DNA from: Adiantum capillus-veneris
Taxonomy: Eukaryota; Streptophyta; Polypodiopsida; Polypodiales; Pteridaceae
Length of the DNA: 64,000 nt
Reading direction: 5' to 3'
NCBI GenBank assembly: GCA_014529385.2
Contig: CM043946.1
Span: 18,042,077 to 18,106,076, forward strand
The stretch's first letter is position 1; the number at the start of each line of letters is the position of its first letter. The translations under genes were made by a program, and so were the position numbers. Shown here in pieces: positions 1 to 10,559 of this stretch. The notes beneath the pieces are model-generated. The model was given only the letters and a program-made list of their open reading frames with translations, was not told where the DNA came from and did not search any database.

Positions 1-285
1 AATAGGTCCTTTTTTTGTACCACCAAACCACGCTTTCACCCTTTTGTCAAGTTGTTTCTTCAAAAACTCTATTCTGGCAGCGTTTCTTCCTCCAAACATA
101 GCTTGCAGAGTGTCCCAAGCATCCTTAGAACTTCTGCAAGATATGATATGTGGTGTGATTTTCCTCTTTATGGTTAAGGCAATCACAGCCATAGCTTGTG
201 CATCTTTAGTATCCCATCTCTTTTGCTCTGGAGTGACTTGTGAGGGTCCTGCACCAACAGCTGTATCACAACAAGGTGTGGCAAG
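1..285 (-). pseudogene. Copia gag fragment, distal half of disrupted host element
   Basis: The minus strand is closely similar to the gag of the copia copy at 33250-34554: the reverse complement of 241-285 aligns with 33425-33470 of that copy. This is the downstream half of a gag cut in two by the element at 286-5960; the upstream half is at 5966-6264. The two halves rejoin in the correct order across the GCAAG target duplication. The element runs off the left edge of the window, so its integrity further downstream is unknown. It is an old, inactive Ty1/copia polyprotein fragment. Confidence 0.85.
281..285. repeat. Target-site duplication GCAAG (left copy)
   Basis: GCAAG directly precedes the 5' LTR and is repeated at 5961-5965 directly after the 3' LTR. 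Removing the element and one copy restores alignment with the homologous gag at 33 kb. Confidence 0.95.
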
Positions 286-540
286 TGTTAAGTATGGAGC
301 CTGATTTACCCTTTGTAATTTTCTGTGGTAAAAGCGCACATTTGTAAGGCCCCCATTATGAGGAGAAGCCATCGTGCGTGAAGGAAAATCACTCACCGGA
401 AACCAAAATTTTCACGGACAAGAATCAGGGGCAACTTTAAAGGCCTCGGGGGCGGAGGCCCCCGAGACTTTTTATTCGCCGGAATATTCCTTTTCGCCGG
501 AATACTATGGCCGGATGGCGGCCGGAAAGTGGTCGGAAAA

Positions 541-672
541 CAACCGGTCGGTTGGCCGGTGGCCGGTAGTCAATGGCCGATGGCCGGTGGTCGGAAGTCA
601 ATGGCCGGTGGCCGGTGGTCGAAAGTCAATGGCCGGTGGCCGGTTGCCGAATTCAATGGCCGGTGGCCGAAT
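541..672 (+). repeat. GGCCGG-rich minisatellite in LTR U3
   Basis: Short units built on CAATGGCCGGTGGCCGGT, with variants ending GGTCGGAAGT, GGTCGAAAGT or GAATT, are repeated in tandem between the LTR start and the TATA box. The same block is present in the 3' LTR at about 5386-5517. Repeated U3 blocks often act as enhancers in retrotransposons; that role is inferred here. The repeat reads through in several frames, producing spurious short ORFs. Confidence 0.8.
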
Positions 673-799
673 TCAAAAGCGGACTTGTCTTCTCAAGGGC
701 GGCCACACATGGGCGGATTGGAGGGTCCGATTTGGACTTATTCGCACAAGGGCGGCTACACATGGCTGTCTCTCATAAGAGAGGGCAGCCCTTTTGGCC

Positions 800-806
800 T
801 ATAAAA
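800..806 (+). promoter_or_regulatory. TATA box of 5' LTR
   Basis: TATAAAA lies inside GGCCTATAAAAGGAGGCC, where GGCC flanks could pair. It is the only good TATA box in the LTR and sits about 310 bp before the PBS. Transcription probably starts near 830-840. The identical copy in the 3' LTR is at 5645-5651. Confidence 0.75.
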
Positions 807-1117
807 GGAGGCCATTTCTACACACATTTCATAGTGTGAAGTTGATGCAACAAGGTGAGTGTGAGGTGGTGAGAGTGAAGCAAGGCGGGAGCTCCATTAA
901 GGGTATAATCCCTTTGTAAACTACTTCTTGTTTTGAAGTACTAAAGCCATTGAGTGGCTGCTTTCCCGTGGACGTAGCCCACACTGGGTGAACCACGTAT
1001 ATCGTGTGTACTCTCTCTCTCTCTCTCTACTCTATAATCTCGTGTATATAAATCTGTCTCTCTCCATTAAGTAATCTACTCAATTATCTATTTAGCTACG
1101 TCTTATTTCCAAACAAC

Positions 1118-1130
1118 TGGTATCAGAGCA
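1118..1130 (+). promoter_or_regulatory. Primer binding site, initiator-Met tRNA type
   Basis: TGGTATCAGAGCA starts two bases after the LTR end and matches the standard plant copia PBS complementary to the 3' end of initiator methionine tRNA. Confidence 0.92.
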
Positions 1131-1188
1131 AGGTTTGCTCGTAGCTAAATTATCTCAAGGAAAGGATTCCTTGAATTGAGTGGGAGTT

Positions 1189-2376
1189 ATGGCGGAGGAA
1201 GGGAAGCTCAAGATTGAGAAGTTCAACGGCAAAAACTACCAACATTGGAAGATGCAGATTGAAGACTATCTCTACCAGAAGGACCTCTATTTGCCACTAG
1301 GCGGTCTTGCGAAGAAGCCCGCAACAATGGCAGATGAAGCATGGATTGTCCTTGATCGAAAGGCACTGGGAACAATCCGGTTAAGCTTGGCGTCGACGGT
1401 GGCCTTCAATGTTTCGGAGATGAAGACCACGGAGGACTTGATGAAGTCACTTGACGACTTCTACGAGAAACCATCGGCATCCAATAAGGTATTTCTTATG
1501 AAGCGCTTGTTCAATCTAAAGATGGCAGAGAATGGTTCAGTTGCAGAACACCTAAATGACTTTAACACAAACATAAGTCAACTTCGATCAGTGAAAATCA
1601 ATTTCGATGACGAAGTGCGAGCTCTCCTTATACTATCTTCTCTACCAGATAGTTGGGACAGCCTTGTGATGGCTGTAAGTAATTCTATCTCTGGCACAAA
1701 TACTCTTAAGTTTGATGATGTTGTGGGTGTTCTCCTAAGCGAGGAAATGCGAAGGAGAAGCACAGGAGAATCATCAAGTGCTGCACTATCAGTGGAAACA
1801 AGAGGAAGGCTTAAGGAGAGGTTCAAAAACCAAAAGGGTCGTGATCGCTCAAGGCGGAGCAAGTCACGCACAAAGTCAGTTCTTGAATGTTGGAACTGCG
1901 GCAAGAAGGGCCACGTCAAGAAGGATTGCTGGTCCAAGAAGAAGAAGGAGACAGAGTCTCAAGAGAACAAGCCAACATCGCAGGCCAATGTGGCAGGTAA
2001 AGTAGAGCAAGATGCTCTAATTCTCTCATTAGACAATGTGTCTAATTCCTGGATAGTAGATTCCGGGGCTTCATTCCATGCGACACCACACAAGCAACAT
2101 TTCCAAGACTACACCAAAGGTAATTTTGGGTATGTATACTTGGGAGATGATGAAGCTTGTGAGATTGTCGGCAAAGGTACAGTTTCTGTCAAAACTGCTA
2201 ACGGAAATGAATGGAAGCTTAAAGATGTTAGGCATGTTCCTTCTCTTCGCAAAAATTTGATCTCTACAGGACAATTGGACGATGAAGGTCACAACATTGC
2301 ATTCGGAAACAAACGGTGGAAGATCTCAAAGGGATCTTTGGTGGTTGCCAAGGGTGAAAAAGTCGGTACACTTTAA
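1189..2376 (+). CDS. Copia gag and aspartic protease (ends at an in-frame TAA)
   Basis: The ATG at 1189 gives a start MAEEGKLKIEKFNG, the usual copia gag beginning; the frame is open from a GTG at 1180 but ATG is the better start. In order: the gag helical domain, a basic linker rich in Arg/Lys/Ser, a CCHC zinc knuckle (CWNCGKKGHVKKDC) near nt 1885-1930, then the retropepsin with DSGA in the context SWIVDSGASFHAT near nt 2050. The product packages RNA and processes the polyprotein. It stops at TAA 2374-2376, directly before the pre-integrase zinc domain, with the same frame continuing beyond. Copia normally reads gag to RNase H as one ORF, so this stop is either a nonsense mutation or a readthrough point. 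Confidence 0.93.
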   Translation: MAEEGKLKIEKFNGKNYQHWKMQIEDYLYQKDLYLPLGGLAKKPATMADEAWIVLDRKALGTIRLSLASTVAFNVSEMKTTEDLMKSLDDFYEKPSASNKVFLMKRLFNLKMAENGSVAEHLNDFNTNISQLRSVKINFDDEVRALLILSSLPDSWDSLVMAVSNSISGTNTLKFDDVVGVLLSEEMRRRSTGESSSAALSVETRGRLKERFKNQKGRDRSRRSKSRTKSVLECWNCGKKGHVKKDCWSKKKKETESQENKPTSQANVAGKVEQDALILSLDNVSNSWIVDSGASFHATPHKQHFQDYTKGNFGYVYLGDDEACEIVGKGTVSVKTANGNEWKLKDVRHVPSLRKNLISTGQLDDEGHNIAFGNKRWKISKGSLVVAKGEKVGTL

Positions 2377-5070
2377 TTGTGTACTGTTAGCACGCAACCT
2401 TCAGCTTGTGCAGCGACTACAGAAGTTGACAGTGCGGTGTGGCACTACCGACTTGGGCATATGAGTGCCAAAGGAATGCAAATCCTTCAAACAAAGAAGC
2501 TTCTACCAGGTTTGAAAGAAGTGGACTTAGAGTTCTGTGAAGATTGTGTTTATGGTAAACAAAAGAGGGTAAAATTTCAAAAATCAGGAAATGAAAGAAA
2601 AAATAAAAAACTTGAGTTGGTTCATTCTGATGTTTGGGGTCCTGCAAGTACACCATCACTTGGTGGCTCATTGTACTATGTAACATTCATAGACGATGCG
2701 ACTAGAAAAACATGGGTTTATGTCATGAAGAATAAATCCGATGTATTTTCCATATTTCAAAGGTGGAAAGCCTTTGTGGAGAATGAAACAGGTACCAAGG
2801 TTAAATGCCTCAGATCCGACAATGGAGGCGAATATTGCAGCCAAGCTTTTGAAAGCTTTTGTGCTAGCAATGGCATTCGGAGGCAAAGGACAACCCCAAG
2901 GACACCTCAACAAAATGGGATTTCGGAAAGGATGAACAGGACAATCATGGAGCGAGCACGAAGCATGCGGCTACATGCAGGCCTACCGCTTGAGTTTTGG
3001 GCGGAAGCTGTAAGTACGTCTGTGTACTTAATCAACCGGTCACCCTCAACAGCATTGGATGGGGGAGTTCCAGAAGAGGCATGGACAGGTAAACCGGTGA
3101 ATTATGCATTTCTCAAAGTGTTTGGGTGTGAGGCTTTCATGCACATAGATAGAAGCCTAAGATCAAAGCTAGATGCAAAGTCCAAAAAGTGTTTCTTCAT
3201 TGGCTATGGAGAAGGTGACTTTGGGTATCGCCTATGGAATCCTGAAGATGGTAAAATCTTAAGGAGTAGGGATGTAATTTTTAACGAACAAAATATGTAC
3301 AAAGATTACTTGGAAAGAAAACAAACAAAAGAAAAAGGTGATGAGTACATGGAGCTTGAGGACGGTGAAGACTCAAGGACTGCAAACGGTGACAATGTGC
3401 AACAACGTCAACCAAATGAGGAGACTCAACCTATTCCCCGAAGATCTACAAGAGCAAGTAGACCTCCAGAAAGGTTTGTTCCTTCCTTCAACCATCTCTT
3501 GATCTCAGATTCTGGAGAGCCGGAATCATATGAAGAAGCTATGCAACATGAATCCAAAGAAGAATGGACGAAGAGCATGCAAGTGGAGATGGACTCACTA
3601 CATCGCAACCAAACATGGGAGTTGGTTGAGTTACCTAAAGGTAAGCGGGCACTTCAAAACAAATGGGTGTACAAGTTGAAGGAAGAAGAAGGTGGGAAGA
3701 AAAGGTACAAGTCTAGGCTTGTGGTAAAAGGGTTTTCTCAAAAGAAAGGTATTGACTTCAATGAAATATTTTCTCCTGTTGTAAAAATGAACTCAATTAG
3801 GCTTGTCTTAAGCCTTGTGGCTGCTCATGATTTAAATCTCGAGCAAATGGATGTAAATACGGCATTCCCTCACGGTGACTTAGAGGAGGAAATCTACATG
3901 CTTCAACCAAAGGGGTATGAAGTAAAAGGTAAGGAGAAAATGGTTTGCAGATTAAAGAAGAGCTTGTATGGTTTAAAGCAAGCATCAAGACAATGGTACT
4001 TGAAGTTTGATCGATGGATGTTGGATCATGGATTCACAAGATGCAACTCGGATCACTGCGTCTACACGAAGAATTTGGGAGATGGTAAATTCATCATCCT
4101 AATGTTGTATGTTGATGACATGTTGATTGCAAGTGCTAACATGCAGGACATCAAAGACCTAAAAGAGGAGTTGTCTAAATCTTTTTCAATGAAAGATTTA
4201 GGTGCTGCAAAGAGGATACTTGGTATGAAAATATCAAGGGACAGGACGAAGAAGACAATAAAGCTATCTCAAGAAGATTACATCAAGAAGGTACTAGAAA
4301 GGTTTGCAATGCAAAATGCAAAACCAGTTTCTACACCTTTGGCTGGTCATTTTAAACTAACGAAGGATATGTGTCCAAAGACACAAGAGGAGATAGCCTA
4401 TATGTCTAAAGTTCCATATGCTGCAGCGGTAGGTTCTCTAATGTATGCTATGGTATGGACAAGGCCAGACATTGCACATGCAGTGGGAGTTGTGAGTAGG
4501 TTCATGGACAACCCAGGTAAAGAGCATTGGCAAGCTGTGAAGTGGATACTTAGGTATCTAAAAGGGACAACAACAAATGCTTTGTATTTTGGAGGAAATG
4601 ATATTTTTCTAGAAGGGTATGTTGATGCAGATATGGCAGGTGACAAAGATACTCGAAGGAGCACTACTGGCTATGTGTTCACAGTTGGAGGCACAGCAGT
4701 AAGCTGGGCTTCAAAGCTGCAGAAAGTGGTTTCACTTTCTACCACGGAAGCAGAGTATGTAGCAATGACGGAGGCAAGCAAAGAAATTCTGTGGCTTCAC
4801 AGATTCTTAGAAGAGCTTGGATTCAAACAAGACAATTGTGTCTTGTACAGTGATAGCCAAAGCGCTATCCATCTTGCGAAGAACTCAGCCTTTCATTCAA
4901 GGACAAAGCACATTGAGGTGAGATATCACTTCATACGCACTCTTTTGGAAGAGGGACAACTAAAGCTAGGAAAGGTGCATACAAGTGAAAATCCTGCAGA
5001 CATGTTTACAAAGGTGGTCAACAAGGAGAAGTTGAGCTTCTGCTCATCTTCAATCGGCATTCAAGGATAA
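2377..5070 (+). CDS. Copia integrase, reverse transcriptase and RNase H
   Basis: This is the same frame as gag-protease, beyond the TAA. The first codon is TTG and there is no upstream ATG in the frame after the stop, so expression needs readthrough or trans-complementation. In order: the GAG-pre-integrase zinc segment (HYRLGH, then CEDC), the integrase core with catalytic D (HSDVWG), D (RSDNGGEY) and E (NGISERMN), RT with YVDDM near nt 4110, and RNase H with DADMAG, STTEAEY and SDSQSA. One unusual residue is Pro in TAFPHGDL, where Leu is common. The frame closes with TAA at 5068-5070, just before the polypurine tract. All catalytic motifs are intact. Confidence 0.93.
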   Translation: MCTVSTQPSACAATTEVDSAVWHYRLGHMSAKGMQILQTKKLLPGLKEVDLEFCEDCVYGKQKRVKFQKSGNERKNKKLELVHSDVWGPASTPSLGGSLYYVTFIDDATRKTWVYVMKNKSDVFSIFQRWKAFVENETGTKVKCLRSDNGGEYCSQAFESFCASNGIRRQRTTPRTPQQNGISERMNRTIMERARSMRLHAGLPLEFWAEAVSTSVYLINRSPSTALDGGVPEEAWTGKPVNYAFLKVFGCEAFMHIDRSLRSKLDAKSKKCFFIGYGEGDFGYRLWNPEDGKILRSRDVIFNEQNMYKDYLERKQTKEKGDEYMELEDGEDSRTANGDNVQQRQPNEETQPIPRRSTRASRPPERFVPSFNHLLISDSGEPESYEEAMQHESKEEWTKSMQVEMDSLHRNQTWELVELPKGKRALQNKWVYKLKEEEGGKKRYKSRLVVKGFSQKKGIDFNEIFSPVVKMNSIRLVLSLVAAHDLNLEQMDVNTAFPHGDLEEEIYMLQPKGYEVKGKEKMVCRLKKSLYGLKQASRQWYLKFDRWMLDHGFTRCNSDHCVYTKNLGDGKFIILMLYVDDMLIASANMQDIKDLKEELSKSFSMKDLGAAKRILGMKISRDRTKKTIKLSQEDYIKKVLERFAMQNAKPVSTPLAGHFKLTKDMCPKTQEEIAYMSKVPYAAAVGSLMYAMVWTRPDIAHAVGVVSRFMDNPGKEHWQAVKWILRYLKGTTTNALYFGGNDIFLEGYVDADMAGDKDTRRSTTGYVFTVGGTAVSWASKLQKVVSLSTTEAEYVAMTEASKEILWLHRFLEELGFKQDNCVLYSDSQSAIHLAKNSAFHSRTKHIEVRYHFIRTLLEEGQLKLGKVHTSENPADMFTKVVNKEKLSFCSSSIGIQG

Positions 5071-5119
5071 GAAGCCAGAATGGAAAGCAGTCACAGGTTT
5101 GGTTTGGAGATCAGTCTCC

Positions 5120-5130
5120 AAGTGGGAGAT
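5120..5130 (+). promoter_or_regulatory. Polypurine tract
   Basis: AAGTGGGAGAT abuts the 3' LTR start (TGTTAAG at 5131). It is the expected plus-strand primer site for copia. Confidence 0.88.
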
Positions 5131-5960
5131 TGTTAAGTATGGAGCCTGATTTACCCTTTGTAATTTTCTGTGGTAAAAGCGCACATTTGTAAGGCCCCCA
5201 TTATGAGGAGAAGCCATCGTGCGTGAAGGAAAATCACTCACCGGAAACCAAAATTTTCACGGACAAGAATCAGGGGCAACTTTAAAGGCCTCGGGGGCGG
5301 AGGCCCCCGAGACTTTTTATTCGCCGGAATATTCCTTTTCGCCGGAATACTATGGCCGGATGGCGGCCGGAAAGTGGTCGGAAAACAACCGGTCGGTTGG
5401 CCGGTGGCCGGTAGTCAATGGCCGATGGCCGGTGGTCGGAAGTCAATGGCCGGTGGCCGGTGGTCGAAAGTCAATGGCCGGTGGCCGGTTGCCGAATTCA
5501 ATGGCCGGTGGCCGAATTCAAAAGCGGACTTGTCTTCTCAAGGGCGGCCACACATGGGCGGATTGGAGGGTCCGATTTGGACTTATTCGCACAAGGGCGG
5601 CTACACATGGCTGTCTCTCATAAGAGAGGGCAGCCCTTTTGGCCTATAAAAGGAGGCCATTTCTACACACATTTCATAGTGTGAAGTTGATGCAACAAGG
5701 TGAGTGTGAGGTGGTGAGAGTGAAGCAAGGCGGGAGCTCCATTAAGGGTATAATCCCTTTGTAAACTACTTCTTGTTTTGAAGTACTAAAGCCATTGAGT
5801 GGCTGCTTTCCCGTGGACGTAGCCCACACTGGGTGAACCACGTATATCGTGTGTACTCTCTCTCTCTCTCTCTACTCTATAATCTCGTGTATATAAATCT
5901 GTCTCTCTCCATTAAGTAATCTACTCAATTATCTATTTAGCTACGTCTTATTTCCAAACA
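5131..5960 (+). repeat. 3' LTR of the young copia element (830 bp)
   Basis: It has the same length as the 5' LTR and the same sequence in all stretches compared. It is followed at once by the GCAAG target duplication. Confidence 0.96.
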
Positions 5961-5965
5961 GCAAG
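5961..5965. repeat. Target-site duplication GCAAG (right copy)
   Basis: Right-hand partner of the 5-bp duplication at 281-285. A length of 5 bp is typical of copia integrase. Confidence 0.95.
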
Positions 5966-6264
5966 TGCAATGCTACTTGGACGAACTTCATCTCTAGATA
6001 CATTATCACACAATCCTTTACCAACCAAAACATTTTTGGCCATAAAAGACCAAAGAGAATAGTTGGTACCATCCAATTTGTCTTCGGATGTAAACGCACC
6101 AAAAATCTCTTTCTCCGTAGATTGAGCCATACTGTGGATGCACACAAGAGAGCAAAAGAACCTCCAAGAGATTCACAAATCTCCTCTCCAATGTAAGCAA
6201 AACTCTACACAAAATCTTAGCACAAAGCTAAGATAAGCTGCTTCCTAAGCTGCTTCCCAAAAGA
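5966..6264 (-). pseudogene. Copia gag 5' half and leader of disrupted host element
   Basis: The minus strand from 6131 encodes MAQSTEKEIFGAFTSEDKL, the gag start of the 33-kb copia copy, and the 5' leader (about 6132-6250) aligns with 33127-33249. It carries substitutions relative to that copy (for example DNVSRDEV against DYVSGDEV). At about 6250-6265 the leader joins the satellite array directly; no LTR or PBS is visible. The host copy had therefore lost its 5' LTR before the young copia inserted. Confidence 0.85.
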
Positions 6265-9200
6265 ACAATAGAGATAGCTTTTTTCAATAGAGCTAGCTTA
6301 GACAAGTGGTGGACCTTCAAACCCCCTTGGACTTAAACCTCCATAACAAAATGGATAGTAGGTTGGACAAGTGGTGGATCTCTACCCCAAACCATCCATG
6401 GTAGTAAACATAGTAACTACACTCCATTCACACATTGACCTTCAAACAATAGAGATAGCTTCTTTCAATAGATCTATCTTGGATAGGTGGTGGACCTTCA
6501 AACCACCTTGGGCTAAAACCTCTATAACACAATGGATAGTAGATTGGACAGTGTTGGAACTCCAACCAAAACCATCCACACTATCAGAGTAGAGATAGCA
6601 CTATTCAATAGAGTGAGATCGGACAGGTGGTTCACCTTCAAACCACATAGGGCTAAAACTTTCATAATACAATGGCTAGTAGGTTAGATGGGTAATGGTC
6701 CATTACCCAAACCATTCATGGTACTAAACATAGTAGTTACACTCCATTCACACATTGACCTTCATAGAATAGAGATATCTTGTTTTAATAGAGCTAGCTT
6801 GGACAGGTGGTGGACCTTCGAACCACCTTGGGCTAAAACCTCAATGACACAATGGATAGTAGTTTGGACAAGTGTTAGACCTCTACCACAAACCATCCAC
6901 TCTATAAGAGTAGGGATAGGACTATTCAATAGAGCTAGCTTGGACAGGTGGTGGATCTTCAAACCACCTTTGGCTAAAACCTCCATAACCTAATGGTTAG
7001 TAGGTTGGACAAGTAATGGACTCTGTCCCAAACCCTCCATGGTAGTAAAGAGAGTAGCTAGACTCCATTCACACTCTAACCTTCAAACAATAGTGATAGA
7101 TTCTTTCAATAGAGCTATCTTGGATAGGTAGTGGATCTTCAAACAATCTTGGGCTAAAACGTCCATAACATAATGGCTAGTAGGTTTGACAAGTGGTTGA
7201 CCTCTATCCCAAACCATCAATGGTAGTAAACATAGTAGCTCTACTCCATTCACGCATTGACCTTCAAACAATAGAGATAGCTTCTTTTAATGGATCTAGC
7301 TTGTACATGTGGTGGACCTTCAAACCACTTTTTGGCTAAAACCTAAAGAACACAATGGATAGTAGGTTGGAAAAGTGTTGTACTACTACCCCAAACCATC
7401 GACGTCATCAGACTAGAGATAGGACTATTCAATAGAGCTACCTTGGACAAGTGATGGACCTTCAAACCACCATGGGCTAAAACCTCCATAACAAAATGGT
7501 TAGTAGGTTGGACAAGTACCCCTAACCATCCAAGTGATCAGACTAGGGATAGGACTATTCAATAGAGATAGCTTGGACGGTTTGTGGACCTATAAACAAC
7601 CTTGGGCTAAAACGTGAATAACACAATAGATAATATTTTGGATTAGTGGTGGAACTCTTCCCCAAACCATCCATGGTAGTAAACAAAGTAGCTACACTCC
7701 ATTCACACATTGACCTTGAAACAATAGAGATAGCTTCTTTCAAAAGCGCTAGCTTGGACATATGGTGGAGCTTCAAACAATATTGGGCCGAAACCTCCAT
7801 AACACAATGGATAGTAGGTTGGACAAGTGGTGGACATTTACCCCAAACCATCCATGGTAGTAAAAAAAGTAGCTACACTCCATTCAATCACTAACTTTGA
7901 AACAATAGAGACAGATTTGTTTAGTAGTTCTAGTTTGGATAGGTGGTGGACCTTCAAACTAACCTGGGCTAAAACCTCTAGAACACAATGGAAAGTAGGT
8001 TGGACTTCAATAGAGATAGCCTTTTTAAATAGAGCTAGCTTGGACAGGTAGTGGACCTTCAAAAGGCCTTGGACTTTAACCTCCATAACATAATACATAG
8101 TAGGTTGGACAAGTGATGCTCCACTGCCCAAACCATCCATGGTAGTAAACATAGTAGTTACACTCCATTCACACATTGACCTTCAAACAATAGAGATAGC
8201 TTCTTTTGATAGAGCTAGCTTGGACAGGTGGTGGACCTTGAAACCACCTTGGGCTGAAACCTCAATAACACAATGGATAGTAGGTTGGACAAGTGTTAGA
8301 TCTCTATCCCAAACCATCCATGCTATCAGAATAGAGATAAGACTATTCAATAGAGCTAGCTTGGACATGTGGTGGACTTTAAAACCACCTTGGGCTAAAA
8401 CCTCAATAACACAATGGTTAGTAGATTGGACAAGTGATGGACCTCTGTCCCAAACCCTCCATGGTAACTTCATTACACAATGGTTAGTAGGTTGGACAAG
8501 TGGTGGGGCTCTGCAGCAAGCCATCCATGGTAGTAAACATAGTAGATACACTCCATTCACAAATTGACCTTCGAACCACATAGGGATAAAACCTCCATAA
8601 CACAATGGGTAGTACGTTGGACAAGTGGACCTCTACCCCAAACCATCCATGGTAGTAAACATAGTAGTTACACTCCATTCGCACATTGACCTTCAAAGAA
8701 TAGACACATCTTCTTTCAATAGAGCTAGCTTAGACATGTGGTGGACCTTCAAACCACCTTGGGATAAAAACTTCATAACACAACAGATAGTAGGTTGGAC
8801 AAGTGGTGGTAACTACCCCAAACCATCCATGGTAGTAAACATACTAGCTACAACTCATTCACACATTGACCGCCGTCAAAAAATAGAGATATGACTATTG
8901 TGAATAGAGCTACCTTGGACAAATGTTGGACCTTCAAACCACCTTGGGCTAAAACCTTCATAATACAAGGAATTGTAGGTTCGACAAGTTGTGAACCTAT
9001 GCCCCAAACCATTCATTGTAATAGAGATAGTAGCTACACTCCATTCACACATTGACCTTGAAACATTAGAGATAGCTTAAATAGGTGGTCCACCTTGAAA
9101 CCACCCTGGGCTAAAACCTTCATAACACAATGGATAGTAGGTTGGACAAGTGGTGGACCTCTACCCCATACTATCCATGGTAATAAGCATAGTAGTTTCA

Positions 9201-10559
9201 CTCCATTGACACATTGACCTTCAAATATTAGAGATAGATTCTTTCAATAGAGCTAGCTTGGACAGGTGGTGGACCTTAAAACAACCTTGGGTTAGAACCT
9301 CCATAACACAATGGATAGTAAATTGGACAAGTGGTGAACCTCAGCCACAAACCATCCATGTTAGTAAACAAAGTAGCTACACTCCATTTACACATTGACC
9401 TTGAAACATTAGAGATATCTTTTGTCAATGGAGCTAGCTTGAATAGGTGGTGAACCTTCAAACAATCTTGGGCTAAAACCTCCATAACACAATGGATAGT
9501 AGGTTGGAAAAGTGGTGGACCTCTGCCCCAAACCATCCATGGTAGTAAAAAAGGTAGCTACACACCATTCACACATTGAATTTGGAAAAATAGAGATAGC
9601 TTTGTGAAATTTATCTAGCTTGGATAGGTGGTGGACCTTCAAGTCAACCTTGGCTAATTGCTCCGGAACAGAATGGATAGTAGGTTGGAAAAGTGGTGGA
9701 ACTCTCTCCCAAACCATCCATGGTAATAAATCTAGTAGCTACACTCCATTCACAATATGACCTTCAAACAATAGAGATATGACTATTCAATATAGCTAGC
9801 TTGGACAAATGGTGGACCTTTAAACCACCTTGGGATAAAACCTCCATAACACACTGATTAGTAGGTTGGACAAGGGTTGGGCCTCTCTACCAAGCCATCC
9901 ATGGTAGTAAACATAGTAGCTACACTCCTTTCACACATTGACCTTGAAACAATAGAGATAGCTTCTTTTAATAGATCTAGCTTGGACAGGTGGTGGACCT
10001 TCAAACCACCTAGGGCACAAACCTCCATAACACAATGTATAGTAGGTTGGACAAGCGGTGGACCTCTTCCCCAAACCATCCATGCTAATAGACATAGTAG
10101 CTACGCTCCATTCACACATTGACCTTGAAACAACATAGATAGCTTGTTTCAATAGAACTATCTTTGACAGGTGGTGGACCTTCAATCACCTTGGGCTAAA
10201 ACCTCCATAACACAATGGATAGTAGTTTGGACAAGGGGTGGACCTATGCCCCAAACCATCCATGGTAGTAAACATAGTAGCTACACTCAATTCACATGTT
10301 AACCTTGAAACAATAGAGATAGCTTGTTTCAAGAGAGCTAGCTTGGATAGGTGGTGGACCTTCAAGTCACCTTGGGCTAAAGACTCCATAACACAATGGA
10401 TAGTAGGTTGGACAAGTGGTGGACCTTTGCCCCAAACCATTAATGCTAATAGACATAGTAGCTACACTCCATTAGCACATTGACCTTGAAACAATAGAGA
10501 TAGCTTGTTTTAGTAGAGCTAGCTTGGACAAGTGGTGGACCTACAAACCACCTTGGAAG
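6265..10559. repeat. Satellite array, ~180-bp monomers with a ~140-bp subclass
   Basis: About 25 diverged tandem units. A typical unit has TAGCTTGGACAGGTGGTGG, then CTTCAAACCACCTTGGGCTAAAACC, then AGTAGGTTGGACAAGTGGTGG, then AACCATCCATGGTAGTAAAC, then CACTCCATTCACACATTGACC, then AACAATAGAGATAGCTTC. From about 8.7 to 10.5 kb the spacing of the first box is steadily 165-185 bp. From 6.4 to 8.4 kb units of about 130-141 bp are mixed in; these replace the CATGGTAGTAAACATAG...ATTGACC part with a short TATCAGAGTAGAGATAG junction. Each unit contains two related GGACAAGTGGTGGA boxes, suggesting an older internal duplication. Short ORFs across it are repeat shadows. A stub of the array (TAGGTTGGACAAGTGGTGGAC) follows the inserted gypsy element at 15192. 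Confidence 0.93.

Larger units (their letters stand above)
286..1115 (+). repeat. 5' LTR of the young copia element (830 bp)
   Basis: It begins TG and ends CA and is repeated at 5131-5960 with a constant offset of 4845. U3 holds a GC-rich inverted segment near 441-467 (CTCGGGGGCGGAGGCCCCCGAG), GGCCGGTGG-type tandem repeats (about 541-672) and a TATA box at 800-806. A CT microsatellite lies near 1011-1028, in R or U5. Confidence 0.96.
286..5960 (+). mobile_element. Full-length Ty1/copia LTR retrotransposon (TNT1-94-like), young insertion
   Basis: The order is 5' LTR, PBS, gag, protease, integrase, reverse transcriptase, RNase H, polypurine tract, 3' LTR, as in Ty1/copia. Both LTRs are 830 bp, begin TGTTAAG and end AAACA. 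In the stretches I compared, and in the predicted LTR frames, they are identical, including an 18-nt CT run. The 5-bp duplication GCAAG flanks the element at 281-285 and 5961-5965. The target was the gag of an older copia copy on the opposite strand. Identical LTRs imply recent insertion. The only coding defect seen is a TAA at 2374-2376. Without it the polyprotein frame is open from 1189 to 5070. Confidence 0.97.

Noticed and set aside
374-839. Three overlapping plus-strand ORFs rich in MAGGR/WPVA repeats, repeated at 5219-5684
   Set aside because: They are frames through the GGCCGG minisatellite in the LTR U3, upstream of the TATA box, and occur in both LTRs.
6371-10483. Many ORFs on both strands with LDRWWTF or VQPTIHCVMEV repeats
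   Set aside because: They are shadows of the satellite monomer; frames break in every unit and appear on both strands.
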